A DNA stretch of 64,000 nucleotides from Rhodoferax sp. GTDB lineage: Bacteria; Pseudomonadota; Gammaproteobacteria; Burkholderiales; Burkholderiaceae_C. A program made the translations under genes and the position numbers. Where the stretch lies: positions 310,001-374,000 of the forward strand of contig JAGRPL010000004.1 of NCBI GenBank assembly GCA_019449595.1, written 5' to 3'. The notes below the pieces were generated by a model. It searched no databases and was not told the origin of the DNA. It saw only the letters and a program-made list of their open reading frames with translations. Shown in pieces: positions 44,894 to 53,444 of this stretch (positions are counted from its first letter, which is position 1; each line of letters begins with the position of its first letter).

Positions 44894-46510
44894 ATGTCTT
44901 GTTCACCTGCCGAGCTCAAGAGAAAAAGCGATGGATTCCTGGCGCAGTGGCAATCCTGCAAAGGCCATCCGGTATTTGACAGTTTCGTGGAGTTTGCGGT
45001 TGCCGTTTCCAGTTTCACGGCGTTCCTGGAGTCCAAGGGCCTGTCGGGCCTGCACCAGAGCGCCCGCGCGCTGGAGCAAAACGTGCTGGCCTTGTTCGAC
45101 AGCTGGAGCGGGGACCGCATACCCGACGCGATGCTGGAGGAGCTCGATGGCCAGATTGGTGAAATCGGCGCCCGCATTGCCACCTTCCTGGGGGACAACG
45201 CCGCCGCGGCACCCGAGCGGCGCCAGCACCAGGACGGCAGCGCCGCGACCGACCTGCTGGCAACCAAGAACATCTGGCTGCTGACAGCCACCCCCGACAG
45301 CTGGCAGGATCTGGTCACGCAGGCGGGCTATTTCAACATCCAGGTCGCGCTGCACAGCCCGCACGCCGCCCCGGAAGTGACCCAGGAGCCGGTCATGGTA
45401 CTGGTGGATGCCCTGGGCCTGGAGCCCGCGGCCTTCATCGAACGGGTGCAGGCCCTGCGTGGCCGGTTTTCGGTCAGCAGCATCATGGGGCTCAACCTGA
45501 CGGCCGACTTCGACGCCATCAAGCTGGCCCTGCGGGCCGGTTGCAATTTCTGCTTCCCGGTGGGCACGGCGCAGGCCGTCATCATGAACCGCATGGTCAA
45601 GCTCTGCGTCACGGAGGTGGAGTCGCCCTACCGGGTGCTGGTAGTGGAAGATTCCAAGACCGCCAGCACGCTGATCCAGCGCACGCTGGGCGAGTGCGGC
45701 ATCGAGTCCAAGGCCATCGCCCGGCCGCAGGAGGTGCTGACCAGCCTGGTCCGGTTCCAGCCGGATCTGGTGCTGATGGACATGTACATGCCCGGTTGCA
45801 CCGGGGTGGAGGTGACCCGGGTCATCCGCCAGCACGAGGAGTTTCTCTCGACGCCGGTGGTCTATCTGTCGGCCGACACCAGCGTGGCCCTGCAGGTGGA
45901 GGCCCTGCGCCTGGGCGGCGACCACTTCCTGACCAAGCCGTTCAACCCGGTGATCCTGAATGCGGTGGTCCAGAGCAAGATCGAGCGCTACCGCATTCTG
46001 CGCCGTTCCATGTACCTGGACAGCCTCACGGGCCTGCTCAACCACACCACGTCCAAGCAGCGCCTGGATGCGGCCGTGAGCATGGCCCTGGCCGAGGGCA
46101 CGCCGCTGAGCGTGGCCATGATCGACATCGACCACTTCAAGAAGGTCAACGACACCTTTGGCCACCCCCTGGGCGACCAGGTGATCCGCAGCCTGGCCTG
46201 GTTGCTCAAGCAGCGCCTGCGCAGGACCGACGCGGTGGGACGCTACGGGGGTGAGGAGTTCCTGGTAGTCCTGCCCGATTCGGACGCGCAGCGGGCGCAG
46301 CAGGTGCTGGACCGCATACGGGTCGACTTTTCCCATTTCCGCCATCCGGTGCAGGACACCTGGTTTTCCTGCACCTTCTCGTGCGGCATTGCCGAACTGG
46401 TGCCCGGACTGGGCGCTCCGGCGCTGCTCAAGCAGGCCGACGAGGCCCTCTACCAGGCCAAGCGGGCCGGGCGCAACCAGATTCAGATCGTGGAGATGGT
46501 GGCTGGCTAG
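44894..46510 (+). CDS. Response regulator with GGDEF domain (diguanylate cyclase)
   Basis: A 538-residue protein. Residues 1-100 are helical, with GLHQSARALEQNVLALF, loosely like an HPt domain. Residues 115-235 look like a degenerate receiver (WLLTATPDSWQDLV), and 245-365 form a proper receiver (VLVVEDSK, phosphoacceptor Asp296 in LMDMYMPG, conserved Lys in TKPF). The C-terminal GGDEF domain has GGEEF at 452-456, and an I-site RxxD (RRTD) lies five residues upstream, so it should make c-di-GMP with product inhibition. The ribosome site is GAGGAGAG before ATG 44894. No cognate histidine kinase is adjacent. Confidence 0.93.
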   Translation: MSCSPAELKRKSDGFLAQWQSCKGHPVFDSFVEFAVAVSSFTAFLESKGLSGLHQSARALEQNVLALFDSWSGDRIPDAMLEELDGQIGEIGARIATFLGDNAAAAPERRQHQDGSAATDLLATKNIWLLTATPDSWQDLVTQAGYFNIQVALHSPHAAPEVTQEPVMVLVDALGLEPAAFIERVQALRGRFSVSSIMGLNLTADFDAIKLALRAGCNFCFPVGTAQAVIMNRMVKLCVTEVESPYRVLVVEDSKTASTLIQRTLGECGIESKAIARPQEVLTSLVRFQPDLVLMDMYMPGCTGVEVTRVIRQHEEFLSTPVVYLSADTSVALQVEALRLGGDHFLTKPFNPVILNAVVQSKIERYRILRRSMYLDSLTGLLNHTTSKQRLDAAVSMALAEGTPLSVAMIDIDHFKKVNDTFGHPLGDQVIRSLAWLLKQRLRRTDAVGRYGGEEFLVVLPDSDAQRAQQVLDRIRVDFSHFRHPVQDTWFSCTFSCGIAELVPGLGAPALLKQADEALYQAKRAGRNQIQIVEMVAG

Positions 46511-46521
46511 GGCGTGCGCGC

Positions 46522-47133
46522 CTAGACGGCCATGTAGCGCCCCGGGCGGTGGTTGATGGCCAGTGTCAGGTTCAGCACGACGGCGCCCAGCACCGACAAC
46601 CCCACGCGCTGCCAGTCGGCCACGAAGAGCGCGCCCAGCACGATCAGGCTGTCGAGCAGCATCTGGGTCTTGCCGGCGCGCCAGCCCAGCTGCTCCTGCA
46701 GGTACAGCACCAGCACGTTGAGGCCGCCCAGGCTGGCCTTGTGCCGAAACAGGATCAGCATGCCGGTGCCCATCAGCAAGCCCCCCAGCACCACGGCCAG
46801 CGGTGCCGACAGGTACTCAAAGCGCAGGCCCAGTGGCAGGAAGTGCACAAACAGCGACAGCAAGGCCACGGCGGCAAAGGTCTTGACCGTGAAGACCGGG
46901 CCCATGCGCCGCCAGGCAAACACGTAGAACGGCAGGTTGATGAGGAAGAACGCCGGGCCAAAACCGACGCCACTGGCGTAATGGGCCAGGAACGCCAGTC
47001 CGGCCGTGCCGCCGGTCAGCAGGCCGGCGTGGCCGTACATGGCCACGCCCAGGGCGACAAACAGGGTGCCCGTGATCAGCGCCTGCACGTCCTCGTGCGG
47101 GCGGTGGCGGTGGACGGGCATATCGGTGGGCAT
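46522..47133 (-). CDS. YitT-family membrane protein
   Basis: A 203-residue membrane protein with five to six helices (YitT_membrane, PF02588). ALITGTLFVALGVAMYGHAG, LLTGGTAGLAFLAHY, GPAFFLINLPFYVFAWRRMG and KASLGGLNVLVLYLQ are family features. The usual C-terminal DUF2179 domain is absent. ATG 47133 is chosen; MPVH four codons later is possible. It starts 8 bp after the hemerythrin gene, so the two form an operon. Function is unknown; some relatives are associated with small-molecule export. Confidence 0.85.
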   Translation of the reverse strand: MPTDMPVHRHRPHEDVQALITGTLFVALGVAMYGHAGLLTGGTAGLAFLAHYASGVGFGPAFFLINLPFYVFAWRRMGPVFTVKTFAAVALLSLFVHFLPLGLRFEYLSAPLAVVLGGLLMGTGMLILFRHKASLGGLNVLVLYLQEQLGWRAGKTQMLLDSLIVLGALFVADWQRVGLSVLGAVVLNLTLAINHRPGRYMAV

Positions 47134-47141
47134 GCCGGGGC

Positions 47142-47630
47142 TCAGGCGGCTACTTCGGCTGCTTCGCTGTCGGAGCAGGTGACGCCGCCGCAGCCCTGGA
47201 TTTCTTCGCGGGGCAGGGATTCGGGGGCGTGCACGATGCCGGTGAGCGGGTCGTAGCCCACGCGGCGCATGTGCAGGGCCAGGGCGGCATCCATGGCCTG
47301 GGCGTGCTGCGGGAACCAGACAGCCAGCTCGCGGGCCATTTGCCGCACCATGGCGCGGTCCGCCTTGGCCGCGCCGTCCTGCATGATCTGCAGCACGACA
47401 TGGTGCTGCGTGCTGTGGCAGTTGCTGGAGGCAAAACGGGTGTCGGCCATCCAGCGGTCCTCGCGGCCGAAGTGGTCGTCGGTGTGGTCGACCAGCTGTT
47501 GCCAGGCGGGCAGCAGGTCTGCGTCGGAGGCCGCTTCCACCACGGCCAGCAGTTCGACGAACTCCTGGTGGGTGGTGTCCATCATGGGCAAATCGAGCGA
47601 CAGGGCATCCGACCATTCAAGTGCGGGCAT
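47142..47630 (-). CDS. Bacteriohemerythrin
   Basis: A 162-residue oxygen-binding diiron protein. All ligand positions are present: His21, the HxxxE pair His53/Glu57, the HxxxH pair His72/His76, and the HxxxxD pair His109/Asp114. It may store or sense O2, or deliver it to oxygenases. The C-terminal extension after the four-helix bundle has a CGGVTC pair of cysteines, which is unusual and could be redox-active. ATG 47630 follows AGGAG. It is transcribed ahead of a YitT gene. Confidence 0.93.
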   Translation of the reverse strand: MPALEWSDALSLDLPMMDTTHQEFVELLAVVEAASDADLLPAWQQLVDHTDDHFGREDRWMADTRFASSNCHSTQHHVVLQIMQDGAAKADRAMVRQMARELAVWFPQHAQAMDAALALHMRRVGYDPLTGIVHAPESLPREEIQGCGGVTCSDSEAAEVAA

Positions 47631-47758
47631 GGAAAGTTCTCCTGGAGGGTGCTGGAAAGGGTCCCGAGCTTACGGGGCGCGTTGCCAGCGGCGGTTGATG
47701 AAGGTCAGAAAATCCGGTAATGGATGGCGCCGCCCTGTTGCCAGGGTCTCTGCGGATG

Positions 47759-50449
47759 TCATAGCGCGTGCGTGACCAGCTTGAAGTCGGCGTCCTCGGC
47801 ATACGACTTGACGGTGAAGCCCAGGCTCCGCATGAGCTTGAGCATGCCGGGGTTGTTGGCCAGCACCAGGCCTTCAATGTCGGACAGGCCCTTTTCGCGC
47901 GCCACGTCCATGATGCTCTGCATCAGACGTGAGCCCAGGCCCTTGCCGTTGAAGTCATCGGCCACCACCAGGGCGAACTCGCAGCTCGACTGGTCGGGGT
48001 TGGTGATGTAGCGCGAGACACCCACGATGCGTTCGGACTCGACGATGTCGCCATCCGGTCCGGCCATGCGTTCCTTGAACACGGCGACCAGCGCCATTTC
48101 GCGGTCGTAGTCGATCAGCGTGAACCGTGCCAGCATGGACGGCGGCAGTTCGGCCAGGGACGACACGAAGCGGAAGTAGCGGCTCTCGGGCGACAGGCTC
48201 TGCACCAGGGCCTGCAGCATCTGGGCGTCGTCGGGGTGGATGGGACGCACCAGGTACTCCCCGCCGCCGCGCAGCGGCCAGACCTGCTCGAAGCGTGCCG
48301 GGTAGGGCAGGATGGCCAGGTGGTTGTAGTTGTTGGAGCGTCCGCTGGCGGCCTGTGGCGCGTGGTCGATGACGATGCGGGCATCCACCGCCACCACGCC
48401 CGACTCGTCGACGATCAGGGGGTTGATGTCCATCTCGCGCAGCTGGGGCAGCTCGCACACCATTTCCGAGACGCGCAGCAGCACCTGCTCCAGCGCATCC
48501 ATGTTGACCGCGCTGCTGCCGCGCCACTCGCCCAGCGTTTCGGCCACGCGGGAGCGTTCGATCAGGCGGCGGGCCAGAAACTGGTTGAGTGGCGGCAGCT
48601 CCATGGCCCGGTCGTTGATCAGCTCGATCATGGTGCCACCGGCGCCGAAGGTGATCACCGGACCAAACGGATCGTCGGTGACCAGGCCGACGCAGACCTC
48701 GCGGCCGCGGCGCGCGCGTGCCATCTTCTGCACCGTCACGCCATTGATGCGGGCATGGGGCTGCAGGCGGGCCACCGCCTGCATCATGTCGTTGTAGCTG
48801 TCGCGCACGCTGGTGGCGTTGGCAATGTTGAGCGCCACGCCCAGCACGTCGGACTTGTGGCTGATGTCGGGCGAGTCGATCTTGAGCGCCACCGGAAAGC
48901 CCAGCTGCGTGGCGATCATCATCGCCTCGTTGGCGCTGCGCGCCAGGATGGTCTGGGTCACGGGAATGTGGAAGGCCGACAGCAGGGTCTTGGACTCCAT
49001 CTCGGTCAGTACCTTGCGGCGCTCGGCCAGCACCCCCTCGATCACCAGCCGTGCGCCTTCGATGTCGGGTTGGGCCAGGGTGGACAGCGGTGGCGGCGTC
49101 TGTTGCAGCAACTGCTGGGCCTGGTAGAACGAGGCGATGTTGCCAAAGGCGCCCACGGCGGCCTCGGGCGTGCGGAAACTGGGAATGGAGGCTTCCAGCA
49201 GGATGCCGCGGGCCGGTACCACCGAGGCGTCGCCCATCCAGCACGACAGCAGGGGCTTGCCCATGGTGCGCTTCACGTCGGCCACCGCGCGCGCCACGGC
49301 CGAGGCGTCGCCGCCGGCCTTGGGCGAGTAGATGGCCAGCACGCCGTCGATCTGGCGGTCGTGGTCGGCTGCGGTAATGGCGGCGTGGTAATGCTCGGGC
49401 CCGGCGTCTTCCGACAGGTCGATCAGGTCCGACAGCGACGCTAGCGCGGGCAGCTGCGGCTTGAGGGCGCGGACCGTTTCCGGCGACAGCTTGCCCAGTT
49501 GCAGCAGGATTTCATTGACCCAGTCGGCCGCCAGCACGCCCGGCCCGCCGCCGTTGGTGACGATGGCCAGTCGCTTGCCCACCGGCCGGTAGCGCGAGGC
49601 CAGGCATTTGGAGGCCGAGAACAGCGCCACGAAGGAGCGCACCCGCACCGCGCCGGCGCGGCGCAGGGCGGCGTCAAACACGTCGTCGCTGCCGACGATG
49701 GCGCCGCTGTGGGTCTGCGCGGCTTCGTTGCCGGCGGGCTTGCGGCCGGCCTTGAGCACCACCACCGGCTTGGCGTTGGCCGCCGTGCGCAGCGCGCTCA
49801 TGAAGCGGCGCGCGTCGGCAATGCCTTCCATGTAGACGACGATGCTGTGGGTGTGGGCATCGTTGGCCAGGAAGTCCAGCACGTCGGCAATGTCCACCCC
49901 CGTGTGCGGGCCCAGGGACACCACCGACGAGAACCCTACCGCGTTGTTGCTGGCCCAGTCGAGCATGGAGGACGTCAGCGCCCCCGACTGCGACACCAGC
50001 GCCAGCGAACCCGTGCGGGCCAGGGGCCCGGCTGCGCTGGCATTGAGCTGCAGCAGCGGGCGCTGCAGGCCCAGGCTGTTGGGGCCCAGCAGGTGCACCC
50101 CTTCGCGGCGGGCAATTTTCTTGAATCTCTCGGCGTCGTCGCTGCTGATGCCGCTGGAGATCACCAGCGCCGAGCGACAGGCCATGCGCCCGGCGATTTC
50201 CAGCGCGGCGGCGATGTCCTGCGGGGGCAGGGCGATGATGGCGAGGTCGGCCCGGGTCTGTGCGAGGTCGGCCAGCGTGCCGCTGGTATGGATGTCCACA
50301 AACACCAGGTTCCCGTGGAAGCGCTGGGCCCGCAATGCCTCATGCAGTGCCCGGGCCTGCGAGGTCTGCGTGGCCGCATCGTCGGCCTGACCCGCGAAAA
50401 CCACAATGGATTCGGGGGCAAAAAGGGGGGTGAGGTAATGTTTGTCCAT
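47759..50449 (-). CDS. Acyl-CoA synthetase (NDP-forming)/GNAT bifunctional protein, Pat-like
   Basis: An 896-residue fusion. The N-terminal CoA-binding and succinyl-CoA-ligase-like domains include GPNSLGLQRPLLQLNA, SQSGALTSSMLDWA and NGGGPGVLAADW. An ATP-grasp domain lies at about 480-700 (PVALKIDSPDISHKSDVLGV, FGAGGTMIEL). A C-terminal GNAT acetyltransferase (about 735-896) has SCEFALVVADDFNGKGLGSR. This matches Pat/YfiQ lysine acetyltransferases that regulate acetyl-CoA synthetase. Whether the synthetase half is active here is not visible; in Pat it is not. It diverges from the CoA-transferase gene, a sensible partner in acetyl-CoA control. Confidence 0.9.
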   Translation of the reverse strand: MDKHYLTPLFAPESIVVFAGQADDAATQTSQARALHEALRAQRFHGNLVFVDIHTSGTLADLAQTRADLAIIALPPQDIAAALEIAGRMACRSALVISSGISSDDAERFKKIARREGVHLLGPNSLGLQRPLLQLNASAAGPLARTGSLALVSQSGALTSSMLDWASNNAVGFSSVVSLGPHTGVDIADVLDFLANDAHTHSIVVYMEGIADARRFMSALRTAANAKPVVVLKAGRKPAGNEAAQTHSGAIVGSDDVFDAALRRAGAVRVRSFVALFSASKCLASRYRPVGKRLAIVTNGGGPGVLAADWVNEILLQLGKLSPETVRALKPQLPALASLSDLIDLSEDAGPEHYHAAITAADHDRQIDGVLAIYSPKAGGDASAVARAVADVKRTMGKPLLSCWMGDASVVPARGILLEASIPSFRTPEAAVGAFGNIASFYQAQQLLQQTPPPLSTLAQPDIEGARLVIEGVLAERRKVLTEMESKTLLSAFHIPVTQTILARSANEAMMIATQLGFPVALKIDSPDISHKSDVLGVALNIANATSVRDSYNDMMQAVARLQPHARINGVTVQKMARARRGREVCVGLVTDDPFGPVITFGAGGTMIELINDRAMELPPLNQFLARRLIERSRVAETLGEWRGSSAVNMDALEQVLLRVSEMVCELPQLREMDINPLIVDESGVVAVDARIVIDHAPQAASGRSNNYNHLAILPYPARFEQVWPLRGGGEYLVRPIHPDDAQMLQALVQSLSPESRYFRFVSSLAELPPSMLARFTLIDYDREMALVAVFKERMAGPDGDIVESERIVGVSRYITNPDQSSCEFALVVADDFNGKGLGSRLMQSIMDVAREKGLSDIEGLVLANNPGMLKLMRSLGFTVKSYAEDADFKLVTHAL

Positions 50450-50522
50450 GGAATGTTTCCGTCAGCGCCAGCCAGAACCCTAACATGGGCAAGGCCGCCG
50501 CCGGCGGCGACGGTCAGGACCT

Positions 50523-50534
50523 AGGGTTTACCCT
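50523..50534. promoter_or_regulatory. AGGGTTTACCCT candidate operator
   Basis: A perfect inverted repeat AGGGT-TT-ACCCT lies in the 171-bp divergent spacer between the Pat-like and CoA-transferase genes. Its central ten bases are identical to the site at 9951-9960. The position fits joint control of both genes by one regulator. Confidence 0.4.
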
Positions 50535-50620
50535 TAACTATACGGGCTCACCTGATAAGATTCCAGCGTTTGGCGCGATTTCGCGCGCCGGTGTTTCTTC
50601 TTTCCCACTTTCGAGTTCCT

Positions 50621-52159
50621 ATGTCCACTGCCGATCGCATACGTAACCCCCTCCTGCAATCCCGCATCATGTCGGCCGACGCAGCGGCCGCGCTGATTCC
50701 GGCCGGTGCCAACGTCGGCATGAGCGGCTTTACCGGTGCGGGCTATCCCAAGGCGGTGCCCCATGCGCTGGCCAAGCGCATCGAGCGCCTCAGCGCCCAG
50801 GGCGAACAGTTCCGCATCGGCCTGTGGACCGGCGCCTCCACCGCGCCCGAGCTCGACGGCGTGCTGGCCGGCGTGGATGGCATTGCCATGCGCCTGCCCT
50901 ACCAGTCGGACCCCACGGTGCGCAAGCAGATCAATGCCGGGCGCATGCAGTACACCGACATCCACCTCTCGCACGTGGCCCAGCTGGCCTGGTTCGGCTT
51001 CCTGGGGCATCTGGATGTGGCCGTGGTCGAAGTTGCGGGCATCCTGCCCGACGGGCGGCTGATTCCCTCGTCCTCCGTGGGCAACAACAAGACCTGGCTG
51101 GACCAGGCGGACAAGATCATCCTGGAAGTCAACACCATGCAGAACCCCGGTCTGGAGGGCATGCACGACATCTACTACGGCACGCGCCTGCCGCCCGACC
51201 GCCAGCCCATTCCGCTGGTGCGCCCGGGCGATCGCATCGGCGAGCCCTATCTGCGCTGCGACCTGAACAAGGTCGTCGCCGTGGTGGAAACCAACCAGCA
51301 TGACCGCAACTCGGCCTTCAGCGCGCCAGACGAGATCTCGCAGCGCATTGCCGGCCACATCATCGAATTCCTGCAGCACGAGGTCAAACGCGGCCGCCTG
51401 CCGGCCAATTTGCTGCCGCTGCAGTCGGGTGTGGGCAACATTGCCAACGCCGTGCTGGCGGGCCTCAACGAAAGCCCGTTCGAGAACATGACGGCGTACA
51501 CGGAAGTGCTGCAGGATGGCATGCTGGACATGCTGCGCTCGGGCAAGCTCACCATGGCCTCGGCCACCGCGCTGTCGCTCAGCCCCAAGGCCCTGGCCGA
51601 CTTCAACGCCAACATCGACTTCTACCGCGAGCGCATCGTGCTGCGGCCGCAGGAAATCAGCAACCACCCTGAGGTCGTGCGCCGCCTGGGCATCATTGCC
51701 ATGAACGCCATGATCGAGGCCGACCTCTACGGCAATGTGAACTCCACCCACATCATGGGCTCGGGCATCATGAACGGCATTGGCGGCTCGGGCGACTTTG
51801 CGCGCAACGCCTACCTGTCGTTCTTCGTGACGCCCTCGGTGGCCAAGAACGGCGCCATTTCCTGCATCGTGCCCATGGTCTCGCACGTGGACCACACCGA
51901 GCACGATGTGGAAGTGATCGTGACCGAGCAGGGGCTGGCCGACTTGCGCGGCCTGTCGCCCACGCAGCGGGCCCGGCTGGTCATTGAGAAATGCGCCCAC
52001 CCGGACTACCGCCCGGCCCTACAGGACTACTTTGAACGCGCCCAGCGCGCCGCGCCCGGCCAGCACACGCCCCACATCCTGAATGAGGCGCTGTCCTGGC
52101 ACGCGCGCTGCGTCGAGACCGGGCACATGCTGCCCGGTGGCCCGGGCGCCGCGGCTTAA
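50621..52159 (+). CDS. Acetyl-CoA hydrolase/succinyl-CoA:acetate CoA-transferase
   Basis: A 512-residue class I CoA-transferase. The N-terminal oxyanion and CoA region is GMSGFTGAGYPKAVP; the catalytic Glu is in VVAVVETNQHDRN; the second half has LQSGVGNIANAVLAGL, GSGIMNGIGGSGDFARNAY and VTEQGLADLRGLSP. The family covers Ach1, AarC and ScpC; substrate choice (acetate, succinate, propionate) is not resolved. ATG 50621 fits the family start. It meets the thiolase gene head-on with a 4-bp overlap. Confidence 0.92.
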   Translation: MSTADRIRNPLLQSRIMSADAAAALIPAGANVGMSGFTGAGYPKAVPHALAKRIERLSAQGEQFRIGLWTGASTAPELDGVLAGVDGIAMRLPYQSDPTVRKQINAGRMQYTDIHLSHVAQLAWFGFLGHLDVAVVEVAGILPDGRLIPSSSVGNNKTWLDQADKIILEVNTMQNPGLEGMHDIYYGTRLPPDRQPIPLVRPGDRIGEPYLRCDLNKVVAVVETNQHDRNSAFSAPDEISQRIAGHIIEFLQHEVKRGRLPANLLPLQSGVGNIANAVLAGLNESPFENMTAYTEVLQDGMLDMLRSGKLTMASATALSLSPKALADFNANIDFYRERIVLRPQEISNHPEVVRRLGIIAMNAMIEADLYGNVNSTHIMGSGIMNGIGGSGDFARNAYLSFFVTPSVAKNGAISCIVPMVSHVDHTEHDVEVIVTEQGLADLRGLSPTQRARLVIEKCAHPDYRPALQDYFERAQRAAPGQHTPHILNEALSWHARCVETGHMLPGGPGAAA

Positions 52160-53340
52160 AGCCGCTCGAAGATGGCGGCAATACCCTGGCCGCCGCCAAT
52201 GCACATGGTCACCAGGGCGTAGCGGCCCTGGATGCGCTGCAGCTCGTAAATGGCCTTCACGGTGATCAGCGCGCCGGTGGCGCCAATGGGGTGGCCCAGC
52301 GAAATGCCCGAACCGTTGGGGTTGACCTTGGCCGGGTCCAGACCCAGGTCGCGGCTCACGGCGCAGGCCTGGGCGGCAAAGGCTTCGTTGGCCTCGATCA
52401 CGTCCAGGTCGTTCACCGTCAGGCCGGCCTTCTTCAGGGCCAGCTGCGTGGCCGGCACCGGGCCGATGCCCATGTACTTGGGGTCGACGCCGGCGTGGGC
52501 GTAGGACACCAGGCGGGCCAGCGGCTTTGCGCCGCGGGCCTTGGCAGCGCCGGCTTCCATCAGCACCACGGCGGCGGCCGCGTCATTGATGCCCGAGGCG
52601 TTGCCGGCGGTCACCGTGCCGTTTTCCTTCAGGAATGCGGGCTTGAGCTTGGCCATGTCGGCCAGGCTGCAGTTGGAGCGGAAGTGCTCGTCCACCGCGT
52701 AGGCCACGTCGCCCTTCTTGCTCTTGAGCATGACGGGCAGGATCTGGTCCTTGAAGTAGCCCGCCTCGGTGGCGCGCTGGGCGCGGTTGTGGCTTTCCAC
52801 GGCCAGGGCGTCCTGGTCTTCGCGGCTGATGCCCCACTTGGCGGCGATGTTCTCGGCCGTCACGCCCATGTGGATGGTGTGGAAGGGGTCGTGCAGCGCG
52901 CCGATCATCATGTCCACCATCTTGGTGTCACCCATGCGGGCGCCCCAGCGCATGTTCAGGCTGGCAAAGGGCGCGCGGCTCATGTTCTCGGCGCCGCCGC
53001 CGATGGCGATGTCGGTGTCGCCCAGCAGGATGCTCTGGCTGGCCGAGACGATGGCCTGCAGGCCCGAACCGCACAGGCGGTTCACGTTGAAGGCCGGTGT
53101 GCCTTCGGCGCAGCCCCCGTTGATGGCGGCCACGCGGGACAGGTACATGTCCTTGGGCTCGGTGTTGACGACATGGCCGAACACCACGTGGCCGACGTCC
53201 TTGCCGTCCACATTGGCGCGCTTGAGCGACTCGCGCACCACCTGCGCGGCCAGTTCGGTGGGGGGAATGTCTTTCAGGCTGCCACCAAAGGTACCAATGG
53301 CGGTGCGCACACCGCTGACAACGACGACTTCACGGGACAT
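52156..53340 (-). CDS. Acetyl-CoA C-acyltransferase (thiolase)
   Basis: A 394-residue thiolase. The nucleophilic Cys is in NRLCGSGLQAIVSASQ, His in SLGHPIGATGALI and the second Cys in CIGGGQGIAAIF near the C-terminus. This is the PhaA/AtoB/PcaF layout. It condenses two acetyl-CoA or cleaves beta-ketoacyl-CoA. Without phaB/phaC neighbours, its role in PHB synthesis is open. ATG 53340 follows AAGGAG. It lies beside the CoA-transferase and Pat-like genes, a small acetyl-CoA cluster. Confidence 0.95.
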   Translation of the reverse strand: MSREVVVVSGVRTAIGTFGGSLKDIPPTELAAQVVRESLKRANVDGKDVGHVVFGHVVNTEPKDMYLSRVAAINGGCAEGTPAFNVNRLCGSGLQAIVSASQSILLGDTDIAIGGGAENMSRAPFASLNMRWGARMGDTKMVDMMIGALHDPFHTIHMGVTAENIAAKWGISREDQDALAVESHNRAQRATEAGYFKDQILPVMLKSKKGDVAYAVDEHFRSNCSLADMAKLKPAFLKENGTVTAGNASGINDAAAAVVLMEAGAAKARGAKPLARLVSYAHAGVDPKYMGIGPVPATQLALKKAGLTVNDLDVIEANEAFAAQACAVSRDLGLDPAKVNPNGSGISLGHPIGATGALITVKAIYELQRIQGRYALVTMCIGGGQGIAAIFERL

Positions 53341-53385
53341 GGGATAACTCCTTAAAAATTTGCCTGCATCTTACACAAGCTGACA

Positions 53386-53441
53386 TGCTATTAAAACAAT
53401 AGCTATCTGCGCAGTATTCACGGGTCCTGGAAGGCGAAAAG
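53386..53441 (-). repeat. Dispersed repeat, copy 7 (intergenic, reversed)
   Basis: On the minus strand: arm CTTTTCGCCTTCCAGG, then the core (53413 down to 53386) TGCGCAGATAGCTAT, an A/T-rich stretch, ATAGCA. It lies in the 104-bp gap between recJ and the thiolase gene, inside the thiolase upstream region. Confidence 0.8.
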
Positions 53442-53444
53442 ATG

